Source of the DNA: Corallococcus sp. NCRR
Lineage (GTDB): Bacteria > Myxococcota > Myxococcia > Myxococcales > Myxococcaceae
Length of the DNA: 64,000 nt
Reading direction: 5' to 3'
Assembly: GCF_026965535.1 (NCBI RefSeq)
Contig: NZ_CP114039.1
Span: forward strand, 4,960,001-5,024,000
The position numbers and the translations under genes were made by a program. Positions 8,233-17,074 of the stretch are shown here, piece by piece; the stretch's first letter is position 1, and the number at the start of each line of letters is the position of its first letter. Under the pieces are notes generated by a model. It did no database searches, had not been told where the DNA came from, and saw only the letters and a program-made list of their open reading frames with translations.

Positions 8233-9660
8233 ATGGACACGAAGAAGCTGACGCTGGCGGCGGTGGTGGCGGGAGTCGTGGTGGCGGTGGTCCCGTGGCT
8301 GTTGCCCACGGGCCCGAGCGCCGGGCTGGACGCGGCCCGGTTCCTGGAGTCCGGGAACCTCGCGTGGGGCGCGCTGGTGGTGTTCGCCGGCGGCCTGCTC
8401 ACGGCGATGACGCCGTGTGTGTACCCGCTCATCCCCATCACCGTGTCGGTGTTCGGCGCGAGGAAGGCGGAGGCGCGGGGCCGCTCGCTGGCGCTGACGA
8501 CGTCGTACATCGTGGGCATGGGCGTGGTGTTCAGCGCGCTGGGCATCCTGGCGGCGAAGACGGGCCAGGCCTTCGGCTCCATGCTGGGCAGCCCCGTGGT
8601 GGTGGTGGGCCTGGCGGTGTTCCTGCTGCTGCTGGCCTCGTCGATGTTCGGCGCGTTCGAGCTGGCGCTGCCGTCGTCCATGCAGACGAAGCTGAGCAAC
8701 GTGGGCGGCACGGGCATCGCGGGTGCGTTCGTGATGGGCAGCGTGTCCGGGTTCCTGGCGGCGCCGTGCACGGGGCCGGTGCTCACGGGCCTGCTGGCCT
8801 TCGTGGCGAAGTCCGCCAACACGACGCTGGGCGCGACGCTGCTGTTCATCTACGCGCTGGGCATCGGCGTGCCGTTCTTCCTCATCGGCGTGTTCACCGT
8901 GCGCCTGCCGCGCGGCGGCGTGTGGATGGAGTGGGTGAAGAGCGTGCTGGGCATCATGCTGGTGGCGCTCGCGTTCTCGTACCTGAAGGACGCCTTCCCC
9001 TGGGCGCGCGACCACGTTAAGGCGCTGGGCGCCGAGGTGGGCCAGGTGCCCGGCGCGGTGATTGCCGCGGTGCTGGTGGTGGTGGGCGTGCTCGTGGGAG
9101 CGGTGCACCGCTCGTTCAAGGAGGGCGCGCGCGACTTCGGCTTCAAGGCGCTGGGCGTGGCGCTGGTGGTGGGCGCGCTGGTGGTGCGCGGCGGCGCGCT
9201 GGACGCTCGGCCCGTGGGGGAACTCTGGGTGCGCATGGGGCTCCAGGAGCGCCCGGTCGCGCCGTCCTGGCAGTGGCACCACGTGATGCCGGCGAAGAAG
9301 GCGACGTTCGACGCGAGCCAGTTCGAGCAGGTGCTCGCGGCGGCGAAGCAGGAGGGCCGCCCGGTGCTCATCGACTTCTTCGCGGACTGGTGCGCGGCCT
9401 GCAAGGAGCTGGACCGGCTGACGTATCCGTCCACGGAGGTCATCTCCCAGGCGAGCGACAGCCGTTTCCTGACCATCAAGATCGACGCGACGAACAGCGA
9501 GGACCACCTGGACGCGCTGATGGAGAAGCTGGGCGTGGAGGGCCTGCCCACGGTGGCCTTCGTGAACCCGGACGGCACCGTGCTGACGAAGCCGCGCGTG
9601 ACGGGCTTCCTGGAGCCCGTGCCCTTCGCGGCGGAGATGCAGAAGGTCGTCCTCCAGTAG
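8233..9660 (+). CDS. DsbD-type thiol:disulfide interchange protein (TM + thioredoxin domains)
   Basis: 475 residues. A CcdA/DsbD transmembrane domain (about 40-290) carries the redox cysteines Cys62 (TPCVYPLIP) and Cys179 (APCTGPVL), followed by a C-terminal thioredoxin domain with Cys387-x2-Cys390 (DWCAACKELD). The N-terminal periplasmic alpha domain of E. coli DsbD is absent, so another periplasmic partner must accept electrons. The protein should carry reducing power from cytoplasmic thioredoxin across the inner membrane. GGAGG lies about 10 nt before the ATG. The DsbA-like lipoprotein at 34175 could belong to the same redox network (inference). Confidence 0.88.
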   Translation: MDTKKLTLAAVVAGVVVAVVPWLLPTGPSAGLDAARFLESGNLAWGALVVFAGGLLTAMTPCVYPLIPITVSVFGARKAEARGRSLALTTSYIVGMGVVFSALGILAAKTGQAFGSMLGSPVVVVGLAVFLLLLASSMFGAFELALPSSMQTKLSNVGGTGIAGAFVMGSVSGFLAAPCTGPVLTGLLAFVAKSANTTLGATLLFIYALGIGVPFFLIGVFTVRLPRGGVWMEWVKSVLGIMLVALAFSYLKDAFPWARDHVKALGAEVGQVPGAVIAAVLVVVGVLVGAVHRSFKEGARDFGFKALGVALVVGALVVRGGALDARPVGELWVRMGLQERPVAPSWQWHHVMPAKKATFDASQFEQVLAAAKQEGRPVLIDFFADWCAACKELDRLTYPSTEVISQASDSRFLTIKIDATNSEDHLDALMEKLGVEGLPTVAFVNPDGTVLTKPRVTGFLEPVPFAAEMQKVVLQ

Positions 9661-9664
9661 GTCG

Positions 9665-10255
9665 CTAGAGGTAGTTCTCCCAGCCCAGCCGGCCACGGCT
9701 CGCGAGCACGCGCTCAATCATCAGCTCGTGCAGCATGAGCAGCGGCTTCGCGAGCTCCTCGCCCTCCAGCCGCGCGAGCGCGCCGGCCATGGCCTCCAGC
9801 GTGGACATCCCGTCCGGGTGCGGCGGCTTGCGCAGGCGGCGCGTGTCCGGCGCGGGTGGCGGCAGCCTCATGCCCGGCAGCCGGCGCAAGGCGGGGACGC
9901 GCTGCACCATGCGCCGCGCCTGCGCCCAGCTCCCGTCGATGATGACCAGCCGCTTCGGCGGCGGCCCCTCCGCCTCCGGTGCGTCCGGGAAGAGCAGCCA
10001 CGTGTCCGGCGTGTCCAGCACCGATGCATCGAAAGGCGCTCCCGGCGCGCCATACGACACGATGTGGCAGCGGGGCAGGGCCAGCGCCGCGATGCGCGCC
10101 GTGTTGGTGCTCTTCTGCGACTCCTTGTTGTGCCGGATGATCAGCAGCTCCGTGCGCGTGGGGATGACGGGCACGTCCTCGCACAGGCACAGGGCCGTGG
10201 GCAGGTAGCACCGCTCGCAGCGGCCGGACAGGTCCTCCGGGGTGCTCGACCTCAT
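9665..10255 (-). CDS. DTW-domain tRNA-uridine aminocarboxypropyltransferase
   Basis: 196 residues with the DTW/SPOUT-like fold. Four N-terminal cysteines (Cys13, 16, 23, 25) probably bind zinc, and the family motif is Asp107-Gly-Ser-Trp110 followed by AQARRM. TapT/TuaA enzymes of this family transfer the 3-amino-3-carboxypropyl group of SAM to tRNA uridine (acp3U). The gene overlaps the upstream gene by 4 nt (ATGA) and converges with the DsbD gene 4 nt away. Length matches E. coli TapT roughly; the exact tRNA position modified is not deducible. Confidence 0.85.
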   Translation of the reverse strand: MRSSTPEDLSGRCERCYLPTALCLCEDVPVIPTRTELLIIRHNKESQKSTNTARIAALALPRCHIVSYGAPGAPFDASVLDTPDTWLLFPDAPEAEGPPPKRLVIIDGSWAQARRMVQRVPALRRLPGMRLPPPAPDTRRLRKPPHPDGMSTLEAMAGALARLEGEELAKPLLMLHELMIERVLASRGRLGWENYL

Positions 10256-10809
10256 TTCACCGCGGTGCGGTAGCGCTCCATCAGGGCTCGCGCTTCACGC
10301 AGCTTCTCCTCGACGAAGCGGTCGTCCGCGTCCGGCTCGTATTCGGCGTCCGGCGGATCCAACTGGAAGAGGGCGGACAGGCTCGCGGGGGCGACCTCCA
10401 GCCACTCGGACGTGCGGGTGAGCGCGGCCTGCCTCCGCCCGGCGAAGGTCTCCGGCCCGTCCTCCGGACCGCAGCGGCAGATGCGCGCGGAGTCCCCGGA
10501 CACGTCCACGTAGAGCCCCAGCACCTCCGCGTCCACCTCCGCGGCCAGCGCGCAGGTGGCCTCGCTGACGTAGGCCGCCATGGCCTGCGCCGCGCTGCGC
10601 TCCGTCAGCGAACGCACCAGGTAGACCTGCCACCCGGCCTCCGTGAGCGCCCCGGCCTCGCTCAGCGGGGCCAGCTCCGCCGGCGGCGCCTGGATGCGCG
10701 ACAGGAGCCGGCGCACCGGGACCTCCAGCCGCTCGAGCCGGGCGTTCGACGCGGGGCAGAAGAAGACCACGCGGTACTCTCGGCTGTCGGCGGCGGTTTC
10801 CATGGGCAT
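10252..10809 (-). CDS. Conserved hypothetical protein upstream of the DTW gene
   Basis: I do not recognise a family. About 185 residues starting MPMETAADSREYRVVFFCP. The first part (VVFFCPASNARLERLEVPVRRLL) looks like an alpha/beta domain, and the C-terminus is acidic with a helical end (DDRFVEEKLREARALMERY). The start is uncertain: ATGs at 10809 and 10803 are both possible, and a longer frame to 10917 is Arg/Pro-rich and unlikely. The 4-nt overlap suggests co-translation with the DTW enzyme, so a role in RNA metabolism is possible but unproven. Confidence 0.6.
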   Translation of the reverse strand: MPMETAADSREYRVVFFCPASNARLERLEVPVRRLLSRIQAPPAELAPLSEAGALTEAGWQVYLVRSLTERSAAQAMAAYVSEATCALAAEVDAEVLGLYVDVSGDSARICRCGPEDGPETFAGRRQAALTRTSEWLEVAPASLSALFQLDPPDAEYEPDADDRFVEEKLREARALMERYRTAVK

Positions 10810-11184
10810 ACGGCGGTGGCCCAAGAGGACCAAAGGACTCCCCAGGCACGCAAGGGGGGAGTTACGCCGCGGGGCGCTTCCCAGGGCCCCAGGGGGCCTC
10901 CTCCCGGGCCGGAACACGACGCGGCGAGACGCGCATTTTCCGCCCCCTTTTTCACGCTGGGTCCGGTTCGCGCCACCCCGGAGCAGCTCTCACCCATGGA
11001 GAGACATTGGGCCGGGGAGTCCCTGGATGTCTGTCTATTCCATGCAAGGAATTGGCGTCTGCTTGAAGTGTTGCAGCCGTACTGGTTTGCGTGATGCGTA
11101 AAGAAGCGCGACAGCGTTTGTCGCATCCATGAGAAAAAAAGAATCCGGCCCTCGGCGTTCTCTGGAGGGAAGGGAGGCGGTCGC
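10810..11184. other. Intergenic region upstream of the ECF sigma gene
   Basis: 375 nt with no convincing gene. A 6-bp inverted repeat, GCGACA-GCGTT-TGTCGC (11108-11124), is followed by an A7 run (11134-11140), and GGGAGG (11171-11176) precedes the sigma factor ATG. This is the natural place for the sigma factor's own promoter, but I cannot assign a -35/-10 pair. Confidence 0.35.
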
Positions 11185-11766
11185 ATGGTGCCAGGGAGGG
11201 AGGAGCCGCCAGTCCGGGAAGGCTCTGGAGGGGAGTTCGCCGCGTTCGCGATCCGCCATCAGCCGGTGCTGGTCGCCATCGCGCGCAATGTCTGCGGCAA
11301 GAGTGCCAGTGATTGCGACGACCTGGTGCAGGACGTGCTCTTGCGCGCGCTCCTGCAATGGGAGCGGCTCAAGCGCTGGCCGGAGCCCGCACGCCGCGCG
11401 TGGCTGGTGCGCGTGCTGCACAACCGGTTCCTGGACCAGTGCCGCCGCCAGGGCGCGGAGACGGACCGCCGGGTGGACCTGCACAACGTCCACATGCTCT
11501 TCGAGGACCCGGAGGACGCGCCGGAGCCCGAGCAGTGGGAGTGCGTCACGGAGGACGAGCTGCGCCAGGCCGTGGCGCGGCTCAACGAGAAGCTGCGCCA
11601 GGCATTCGAACTTCACGCGCGGGGCCTGCGCCACGCGGAGATCGCCCGGCGGATGAACACCCCCAGCGCGGGAACGGTGGGCACGTGGCTCTTCCACGCC
11701 CGCCGCCGCCTCAAGGCCATGCTCCACGACACCGCGGAACGCCGCCGCCAGGAGAGGGAACGATGA
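11185..11766 (+). CDS. ECF-family RNA polymerase sigma factor
   Basis: 193 residues. Region 2 (DDLVQDVLLRALLQWERL, then RAWLVRVLHNRFLDQCRR) binds the core enzyme and -10 DNA. Region 4 is a helix-turn-helix (LHARGLRHAEIARRMNTPSAGTV) for -35 recognition. The stop overlaps the ATG of a zinc-finger anti-sigma-type gene, the usual sigma/anti-sigma arrangement. The ECF subgroup and target regulon are not deducible from this window. Confidence 0.92.
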   Translation: MVPGREEPPVREGSGGEFAAFAIRHQPVLVAIARNVCGKSASDCDDLVQDVLLRALLQWERLKRWPEPARRAWLVRVLHNRFLDQCRRQGAETDRRVDLHNVHMLFEDPEDAPEPEQWECVTEDELRQAVARLNEKLRQAFELHARGLRHAEIARRMNTPSAGTVGTWLFHARRRLKAMLHDTAERRRQERER

Positions 11767-12236
11767 GCACCGCGTGTGAGTGTGAGGACCTCCAGCCCTT
11801 CCTGGACGGCAGCCTGTCCGCCGAGGACCAGCGCCGCGTCCGGGGCCACCTGTCCACCTGCGACGTCTGCGCCCGCCGCTTCCACGACCTGCTGCAACTG
11901 GAGATGCTCGCGAGGCTCGCGCTGGAGGACGCCGCGGAGAGCGAGCGCTGGGTGTCCGCACGCCAGGCCCGCGACACGGTGCCCGGGTCCGACTGGAACG
12001 ACGTGCCGGAGAACTGGCCCGGGGACGTGCTCGCCGCGCCCCCGGCTCCGGAGCGCGAGGGCCGGGCGTGGCACCAGGGCGCCCGCCGCTTCCGCCGCCG
12101 CTGCCCGGGGTGCGCCAACTGCTGCCCCTGGTTCGCGAAGCCGGAGGCGGTGGAGGCCGTCAGCGCGCCGCGCCTCCCGTGCCCGCGCACCAGCCGCGCC
12201 GGTGCGACGCTGCTGCGCCCCCGCACGCGCCGCTGA
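11763..12236 (+). CDS. Zinc-finger (ZAS-like) anti-sigma factor
   Basis: 157 residues. Cys5/Cys7 and His29-x3-Cys33-x2-Cys36 (GHLSTCDVC) form the zinc-binding anti-sigma signature, followed by a helix (RRFHDLLQLEMLARLAL). There is no transmembrane segment, so it would act in the cytoplasm. A second Cys cluster, CPGCANCCPWF (114-124), is unusual and may bind metal or sense redox state. The ATGA overlap with the sigma gene supports stoichiometric production. Anti-sigma function is an inference from motif and position. Confidence 0.8.
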   Translation: MSTACECEDLQPFLDGSLSAEDQRRVRGHLSTCDVCARRFHDLLQLEMLARLALEDAAESERWVSARQARDTVPGSDWNDVPENWPGDVLAAPPAPEREGRAWHQGARRFRRRCPGCANCCPWFAKPEAVEAVSAPRLPCPRTSRAGATLLRPRTRR

Positions 12237-12382
12237 GCGCACGGGCTCCGGCCGCCTGCTCCTCCCTGGAGGGCAGGCGGGGGCGCCAGCGGCGAACGCT
12301 GGCAGCGGAATCCACCAAGGATTGGTCCCGCTCGCGTTTCGCAAGAGACGGGAGGCTGCCGCTCGACTCCGGGCCCTGACGC

Positions 12383-13234
12383 GTGATGGATCTCTGGTGC
12401 AAGAAGCTCTACCGGTTCCTGGATGGGGAGCTGGAATCGGAGGACGAGGAGCACTTCCGGCTCCATCTGGCCCTCTGCCGTGCGTGCGCCAGCGGGCTGC
12501 ATGATGCCATGCAACTGGAGATGCTCAGCGTCCAGGCGCTGTGTGGCGCGGTGGCGCACAACGACGCGCCACCTCCCCCCGCCCCCGTCCGCGCGCCGTT
12601 CCGTTTCGCCCTGCCGCGAGGCCGGTGGTGGCGGCACGCGCTGGGGGCGGTGCTGGCCATGGGGCTGGGCGCGCTCACTGCGTTCATGACCGGGGACGGC
12701 TTCCGGCCGGGGGACGCGTGGCGGGCGGATGCGTCCGCGCGGGAGCTGGAGGCGCGCATCGCGTACCCGGCCGCGGACCGCTACCTGCCCTACGTCCCCG
12801 TCCGGACGGGGGCGGGGGGCGCGGCGCTCGCGAGCGAACCGCCGGTGCCCCTGCGGACCCTGGCGGCGCTGGAGGAGCGGGGGGACCTGCACGGCATCGC
12901 GGCGGCCTACCTCGTGCGTGGCGAACTGCGTCAGGCATCGGACTTCCTGGCGCGCAGCGCCCCCTCGCTGGACCGGGACAGCGACCGGGCCGTGGTGGCG
13001 ATGGCCGCCGGGGAGTGGCGGCGCGCCCTGGACCTGCTCGAGGGCGTGCTGCGTCAGGCGCCGGACCATCCCCAGGCCCTGTGGAACCGGGCGCTGGTGC
13101 TCCGGGCCATGGGGCTCCCGCTCCAGGCGGCGGAGGCCTTCGAGGCCGTGGCCCGCCGGGGGGAGCCGGGGTGGAGCGAGGAGGCCGGAATCCGGGCCCA
13201 GGCCCTCCGGCAGGGGGGCTCCTTCTTGAAATGA
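12383..13234 (+). CDS. Zinc-finger anti-sigma-type membrane protein with TPR-like C-terminus
   Basis: 283 residues, starting at GTG 12383 or ATG 12386. The N-terminus repeats the zinc-finger pattern His28-x3-Cys32-x2-Cys35, and HDAMQLEMLS resembles HDLLQLEMLA of the upstream gene, so the two are probably paralogous. A transmembrane helix follows (about 86-104), then a region ending in TPR-like helices (about 170-280, including QAPDHPQALWNRALVLRAMG). This suggests a membrane-bound anti-sigma factor with an extracytoplasmic protein-interaction domain. It overlaps the next small frame by 4 nt. Confidence 0.75.
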   Translation: MMDLWCKKLYRFLDGELESEDEEHFRLHLALCRACASGLHDAMQLEMLSVQALCGAVAHNDAPPPPAPVRAPFRFALPRGRWWRHALGAVLAMGLGALTAFMTGDGFRPGDAWRADASARELEARIAYPAADRYLPYVPVRTGAGGAALASEPPVPLRTLAALEERGDLHGIAAAYLVRGELRQASDFLARSAPSLDRDSDRAVVAMAAGEWRRALDLLEGVLRQAPDHPQALWNRALVLRAMGLPLQAAEAFEAVARRGEPGWSEEAGIRAQALRQGGSFLK

Positions 13235-13338
13235 TTAGGCGCGACCCAAGGATTCTGGCGGTCGGCGTCTATTTATCGAGGCGCGGCGTGGCGGCGGCGA
13301 CGAGGGGGACGGAAAGGCACCGCACCCGGGGGGACGTG

Positions 13339-13557
13339 ATGTACCGCATCGATGCGTGGAGCCAGGGGGACGGCGCGCTGTGGGCGCCCGGTTCCAACGG
13401 GGGCGCGGGCATGCGGCCGGAGGACGAGGCCCGGGAGACGAAGGGGTACCGGGCCGACGAGCAGGAGGGGGACGGGGAAGAGGACTCCCGGCACGAAGGC
13501 GGGGAATCGCTCCTCGATTTCGAAGACAGCGACCTGGATTGGGTCGCCAGCTACTGA
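13339..13557 (+). CDS. Small acidic protein (hypothetical)
   Basis: 72 residues starting MYRIDAWSQGDGALWAPG after a GGGGGGAC Shine-Dalgarno, ending DSDLDWVASY. It is rich in Glu, Asp and Gly with no recognised domain. The frame is open upstream to ATG 13231, which overlaps the preceding stop by 4 nt, so a 108-residue version is possible. Base composition is G-rich like its surroundings and there is no independent support, so it may not be translated. Confidence 0.4.
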   Translation: MYRIDAWSQGDGALWAPGSNGGAGMRPEDEARETKGYRADEQEGDGEEDSRHEGGESLLDFEDSDLDWVASY

Positions 13558-13625
13558 AGTAACGGCGCGCGCGGTTGGATGTCCGCGCTCCACGCGGCCT
13601 TCGGGGGAGGGCCGCCGCTTCCAGT

Positions 13626-13656
13626 GGATTCGCGGGCCGTGAGGCTCCGCGAATCC
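13626..13656 (+). terminator. Perfect 10-bp hairpin after the ECF cluster
   Basis: GGATTCGCGG (13626-13635) and CCGCGAATCC (13647-13656) are perfect inverted repeats with an 11-nt loop. There is no T-run after it. It could be an RNA hairpin that protects the 3' end or a DNA site. Confidence 0.45.
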
Positions 13657-13742
13657 CAGGTGTCCCGGACCGGGGGGGACGGGATCCGGAAGCGTGAGGG
13701 AGCGAGGACTTCCGAGCGGGTGAGCAGGTGGGAATGCGCCCC

Positions 13743-13796
13743 AGGCCCTCCGTTCCCGGAACCCATGGGTTCCGGGAGCGGGGGGCTTCGGTTTTT
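13743..13796 (+). terminator. Long hairpin terminator before the M24 peptidase gene
   Basis: A hairpin of up to 23 bp spans 13743-13788. Its core (13755-13776) is a perfect 22-nt palindrome with CCATGG at the centre, so the RNA loop is tiny. TTTTT follows at 13792-13796. It most likely ends the ECF transcription unit and isolates the next operon, whose ATG is at 13845. The perfect dyad could also be a protein-binding site. Confidence 0.65.
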
Positions 13797-13844
13797 CGGG
13801 CGAGCTAGGCTGCTCCACCTTCTTCCCGACCTGGAGTTCCCGAC

Positions 13845-15191
13845 ATGAAGCGTTGGCCCGCAGTCCTGCCCGCCCTGAGCCTGGGCTGTCTGGTGGCATG
13901 TGCCACCGTTCCCGCGAGCGCCCCCACCGCCCTCAAGACTCCACCGGTGCCGCCGCCGTCCCAGGAGCGGGCCCTGCGTGAGACCTGGCTGAAGGAGCGG
14001 CACGGGCTGCTCCTGGACATGATGCGCCGGCACGGCGTGGCCATGTGGGTCGTGGTCAACGAGGAGTTCCACGATGATCCGCTGACGGCCTGGGTCGCGC
14101 CGCCCATGCCGTACGCGGGCAACCGTGACGTGTTCGTCTTCGTGGACGCGGGCGACGCGGGGCTCCAGAAGGTCGCGTTGACGGGCTACGCCACGGAGGC
14201 GGTGTCGCGCTTCTTCGAGTCCCCCTCGGTGGAGCGCAAGCAGGCGGAGGCGCTCGCGGACCTGGACGCGCGCTACCACCCGCGCACCATCGCGCTGGCC
14301 ATGGACGGGCGGCGGGGCGTGACGCGCAGCCTGACCCACGACACCTACAAGTGGCTGGTGGAGGCGCTGGGCCCGTCCGCGGAAGCGCGCTTCGTGAGCG
14401 CGGCGCCGCTCATCGAGGAGTACCTGGACACGCGGCTGCCCGGCGAGTTCACGCCCTACCGCGACCTGGTGGTGCTGACGGAGTCGCTGGTGAAGCGGGC
14501 GCTCTCCAACGAGGTGGTGGTGCCCGGCAAGACGACGGTGGGGGACGTGCGCCGCTGGCTCTACGACGCGCTGTTCGAGGCGCGCGTGGGCACGTGGTTC
14601 CAGCCGGACCTGCGCGTGCAGCGGCAGGGCATGAAGGACGGCTTCTCCCGAGGCTTCCTGGCGGTGGCGGACGAGGCGGTGGTCATCCAGCGCGGCGACC
14701 TCGTGCACGTGGACTTCGGCGTGTCGGCGCTGGGGTTGAGCACGGACTGGCAGAAGATGGCGTACGTGCTGAAGGAGGGGGAGACGGACGCGCCGGAGGG
14801 GCTGAAGCGCGCGCTGGAGAACACGCGGACGCTGCAGGACGCGCTGATGCTGCGGGCGTCGCGGCCGGGGCGCTCGTCCGCGGACGTCTACGACGCGACG
14901 ATGGCGGAGATGAAGGAGCGCGGCATCGAGGCCAAGGTGTACAGCCATCCCCTGGGCGCGCAGGGCCATGCGCTGGGCGCATCCATCGACTTCCGCGCGG
15001 CGTCGCGCTCGGAGGCGCCCCGGCTGTTGCGCAAGGGCTCGTACCTCGCCGTCGAGCTCAACACCGTCACGCCCGTGCCAGAGTGGGACGGGCAGAAGGT
15101 GGCGGTGATGCAGGAAGATCCGGCGTACCTGACGGACGAAGGCTGGCGGTTCTTCGTGCCGCGCCAGGACGCCTTCTATCTCATCCACTGA
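13845..15191 (+). CDS. M24-family metallopeptidase lipoprotein (Xaa-Pro aminopeptidase-like)
   Basis: 448 residues with a lipoprotein signal (LSLGCLVAC, lipidation at Cys19), an N-terminal creatinase-like domain and a C-terminal pita-bread fold. The five metal ligands appear intact: Asp290 (HVDFG), Asp301 (STDWQ), His375 (AQGHALG), Glu404 (LAVELNT) and Glu424 (MQEDP). Enzymes of this fold remove N-terminal residues before proline or related bonds with two metal ions. Export as a lipoprotein means it would act on peptides in the periplasm or outside. GGAG lies about 8 nt before the ATG. First of four genes for exported proteins. Confidence 0.85.
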   Translation: MKRWPAVLPALSLGCLVACATVPASAPTALKTPPVPPPSQERALRETWLKERHGLLLDMMRRHGVAMWVVVNEEFHDDPLTAWVAPPMPYAGNRDVFVFVDAGDAGLQKVALTGYATEAVSRFFESPSVERKQAEALADLDARYHPRTIALAMDGRRGVTRSLTHDTYKWLVEALGPSAEARFVSAAPLIEEYLDTRLPGEFTPYRDLVVLTESLVKRALSNEVVVPGKTTVGDVRRWLYDALFEARVGTWFQPDLRVQRQGMKDGFSRGFLAVADEAVVIQRGDLVHVDFGVSALGLSTDWQKMAYVLKEGETDAPEGLKRALENTRTLQDALMLRASRPGRSSADVYDATMAEMKERGIEAKVYSHPLGAQGHALGASIDFRAASRSEAPRLLRKGSYLAVELNTVTPVPEWDGQKVAVMQEDPAYLTDEGWRFFVPRQDAFYLIH

Positions 15192-15213
15192 CGACACGAA
15201 GGGAGCGGACGTG

Positions 15214-16041
15214 ATGCGCGTGGGCAGACCCTGGACGACGTTCGGAAGAGGAGCGTGCGCACTGCTCCTCCTGGGAGTGACGGGATGCACTGCCGCCAGT
15301 GGGGACGAGGCCCCCGCGCGGCAGGAGCGCCCCCTGGCTTCGGAAGCGTCGCTCCGGCCGCCGCGCGCGGTGGACAGCCTGCTCAGCCTGTTCGACCAGA
15401 CGGCCTCCGTGGTGGAGGGTGAAGTCACGGACGTGCGCGGTGAGTATTCGCCGCGCACGGGCCCGTGGACGGTGGTGACGCTGGGCAATGTCCGGGCACA
15501 CCTGGGCGCGGCGCCGCGGGAGCTGCGCCTCAAGCAGGCTGGAGGCGAGCTGCCGGATGGACGCCAACTTGTCGTGAGCCATGTGCCCCGCTTCGTCCGG
15601 GGCGCGCGCTACGTGGTGTTCCTGCGCAACACCGGGTGGAGCCTGTCGCCGGTGCTGGACGAGCACGCCTTCCGTGTGGAGTCGGTGGCGGGCCGCGAGG
15701 TGCTCGTGGGCGTCGAGGGCGGGCTCGTGGCGGGCCTGGGCTCGGCGGGGGTGCGGCAGACGGCGCCGGTGTTCGAGACGGTGGACCTGCGGGGCGCCCG
15801 TCCGGCGCCGCGCGCGGAGGCCCGGAGCGCTCCGGAGGGGATGGAGCGCGAGGCGTTCCTCTCGCTGCTCCAGAACCACCTGCGCGCGCGTGGACTCACC
15901 GTGACGGGGGCGTTCCGCGAGGAGCCCGTCACCACCGCGTCGTCGCTGTCCGTGCCGGTGACGCCCGCCGTGGCGCCGTCGGCCGTGCCGGATGCCGTTC
16001 CCCTCCAGCCCGAGCGGGACATCCCGCCCGGCCAGCCGTGA
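15214..16041 (+). CDS. Putative lipoprotein, function unknown
   Basis: About 275 residues. The signal peptide ends in LLLGVTGC (lipobox). The middle (about 50-130) contains SVVEGEVTDVRGEYSPRTGPW and FVRGARYVVFLRNTGW, beta-rich stretches of unassigned family. The C-terminus is Pro/Val/Ala-rich. ATG 15214 is chosen because GGGAG lies 8 nt upstream; GTG 15211 is also possible. Its stop overlaps an ATG upstream of the next gene, a protease, so it may be a secretion or activity partner (inference). Confidence 0.65.
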   Translation: MRVGRPWTTFGRGACALLLLGVTGCTAASGDEAPARQERPLASEASLRPPRAVDSLLSLFDQTASVVEGEVTDVRGEYSPRTGPWTVVTLGNVRAHLGAAPRELRLKQAGGELPDGRQLVVSHVPRFVRGARYVVFLRNTGWSLSPVLDEHAFRVESVAGREVLVGVEGGLVAGLGSAGVRQTAPVFETVDLRGARPAPRAEARSAPEGMEREAFLSLLQNHLRARGLTVTGAFREEPVTTASSLSVPVTPAVAPSAVPDAVPLQPERDIPPGQP

Positions 16042-16052
16042 TGAGGTCCGCC

Positions 16053-17072
16053 ATGAAGACAACGACATTCGTGGGCGTCGTCGCCGCGCTGGTGCTGGGG
16101 GGCATGGAGGCGGGCGCCGCCGCCTGGGACACGTGCAACGGGACGCCGGTGAAGTGGTACAGCGGACCGGTCGTGTACCGGAACCGGTGCAGCATCCCGG
16201 ACTCCGGCAACGTCAACTCGGCGTACTGGAACGGCTTGAGGCAGTGGGACGACCTGTCTCACATCGTCAGTGGCTTCAACGTGAACCCGGCGACGGACTG
16301 CTCGCTGGATCACAGCGACGGGCAGAACGAGATTGGCCTGTGTGACCGGACGGCCATCGACGGGAACAACGGCGTGACGTACTCCGTCGTGGGCCTGTGC
16401 TTCATCGGAAGCAACGGCATCGACGAGGCGGACATCTGCATCGCCAGCGACCTGGACTTCACGCCGCGCACCGGTGAGGCGTTCGGCACGTCGGGCCGGA
16501 GCACGTTCGTGCACGAGGCGGGGCACTTCTTCGGCTTCAAGCACGAGGGCGGGCACAGCATCCTGCGCACCTCGCCGCCGCACCTGGTGACGGGCGGCTA
16601 CGAGTCCTCCACGCTGTGGCCCACGAACGCGCAGGGCATGAACACGCTGTACGGTTACTCGGTGACGAAGCCGAACCTGCTGCCGTCCGCCATGGGCGTG
16701 GTGGGGGACGTGGCGCAGACGTTGGATCCGGCCGGCACGAAGACGGTGTGCCGGGGCACGGCGCAGAGCGTGAAGTTCTACGTGGGCAACATGGGCAACG
16801 CGGCCGCGACGTCCTACGCGATGCGCGTGCGCCTGAGCCCGACCGCGCCGCCGAATGGCTACTACGAGTCCACCAACGTGGTGGCCACGTTCAACCACTC
16901 GCTGGGGGCGTTCTCGGAGGGCATCTACTCGCTGGGCTTCACGGTGCCGACGACGCTGCCGTTCACCACGTACTACGTCTACCTGGACATGGATCCGGCG
17001 GGCACGGTGGACGAGCTGAAGGAGAACGACAACACCACCGTCAGCGCCATGGTCCTGCGGGTGGGGTGCTGA
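16053..17072 (+). CDS. Secreted zinc metalloprotease (metzincin-like) with CARDB domain
   Basis: 339 residues with a Sec signal peptide (cut near AGAAA, residue 24). The zinc motif His154-Glu155-x2-His158-x5-His164 (HEAGHFFGFKHE) and a Met-turn candidate, Met196 (NAQGMNTLYG), place it near the matrixin/metzincin group. The C-terminal part (about 205-339) is a CARDB-like beta-sandwich (VKFYVGNMGNAAATSYAMRV ... ELKENDNTT). Six or more cysteines in the catalytic half suggest disulfides. ATG 16053 is chosen over ATG 16041 because GAGG sits 6 nt upstream; the same leader GATGAGGTCCGCCATG occurs at the yceI-like gene near 48490. Confidence 0.8.
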   Translation: MKTTTFVGVVAALVLGGMEAGAAAWDTCNGTPVKWYSGPVVYRNRCSIPDSGNVNSAYWNGLRQWDDLSHIVSGFNVNPATDCSLDHSDGQNEIGLCDRTAIDGNNGVTYSVVGLCFIGSNGIDEADICIASDLDFTPRTGEAFGTSGRSTFVHEAGHFFGFKHEGGHSILRTSPPHLVTGGYESSTLWPTNAQGMNTLYGYSVTKPNLLPSAMGVVGDVAQTLDPAGTKTVCRGTAQSVKFYVGNMGNAAATSYAMRVRLSPTAPPNGYYESTNVVATFNHSLGAFSEGIYSLGFTVPTTLPFTTYYVYLDMDPAGTVDELKENDNTTVSAMVLRVGC

Positions 17073-17074
17073 GC

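Noticed and set aside
10816-11094. Open frame of 92 codons before the ECF sigma gene
   Set aside because: Low-complexity Pro/Gly/Arg content at the start, no Shine-Dalgarno and no domain; best seen as intergenic.
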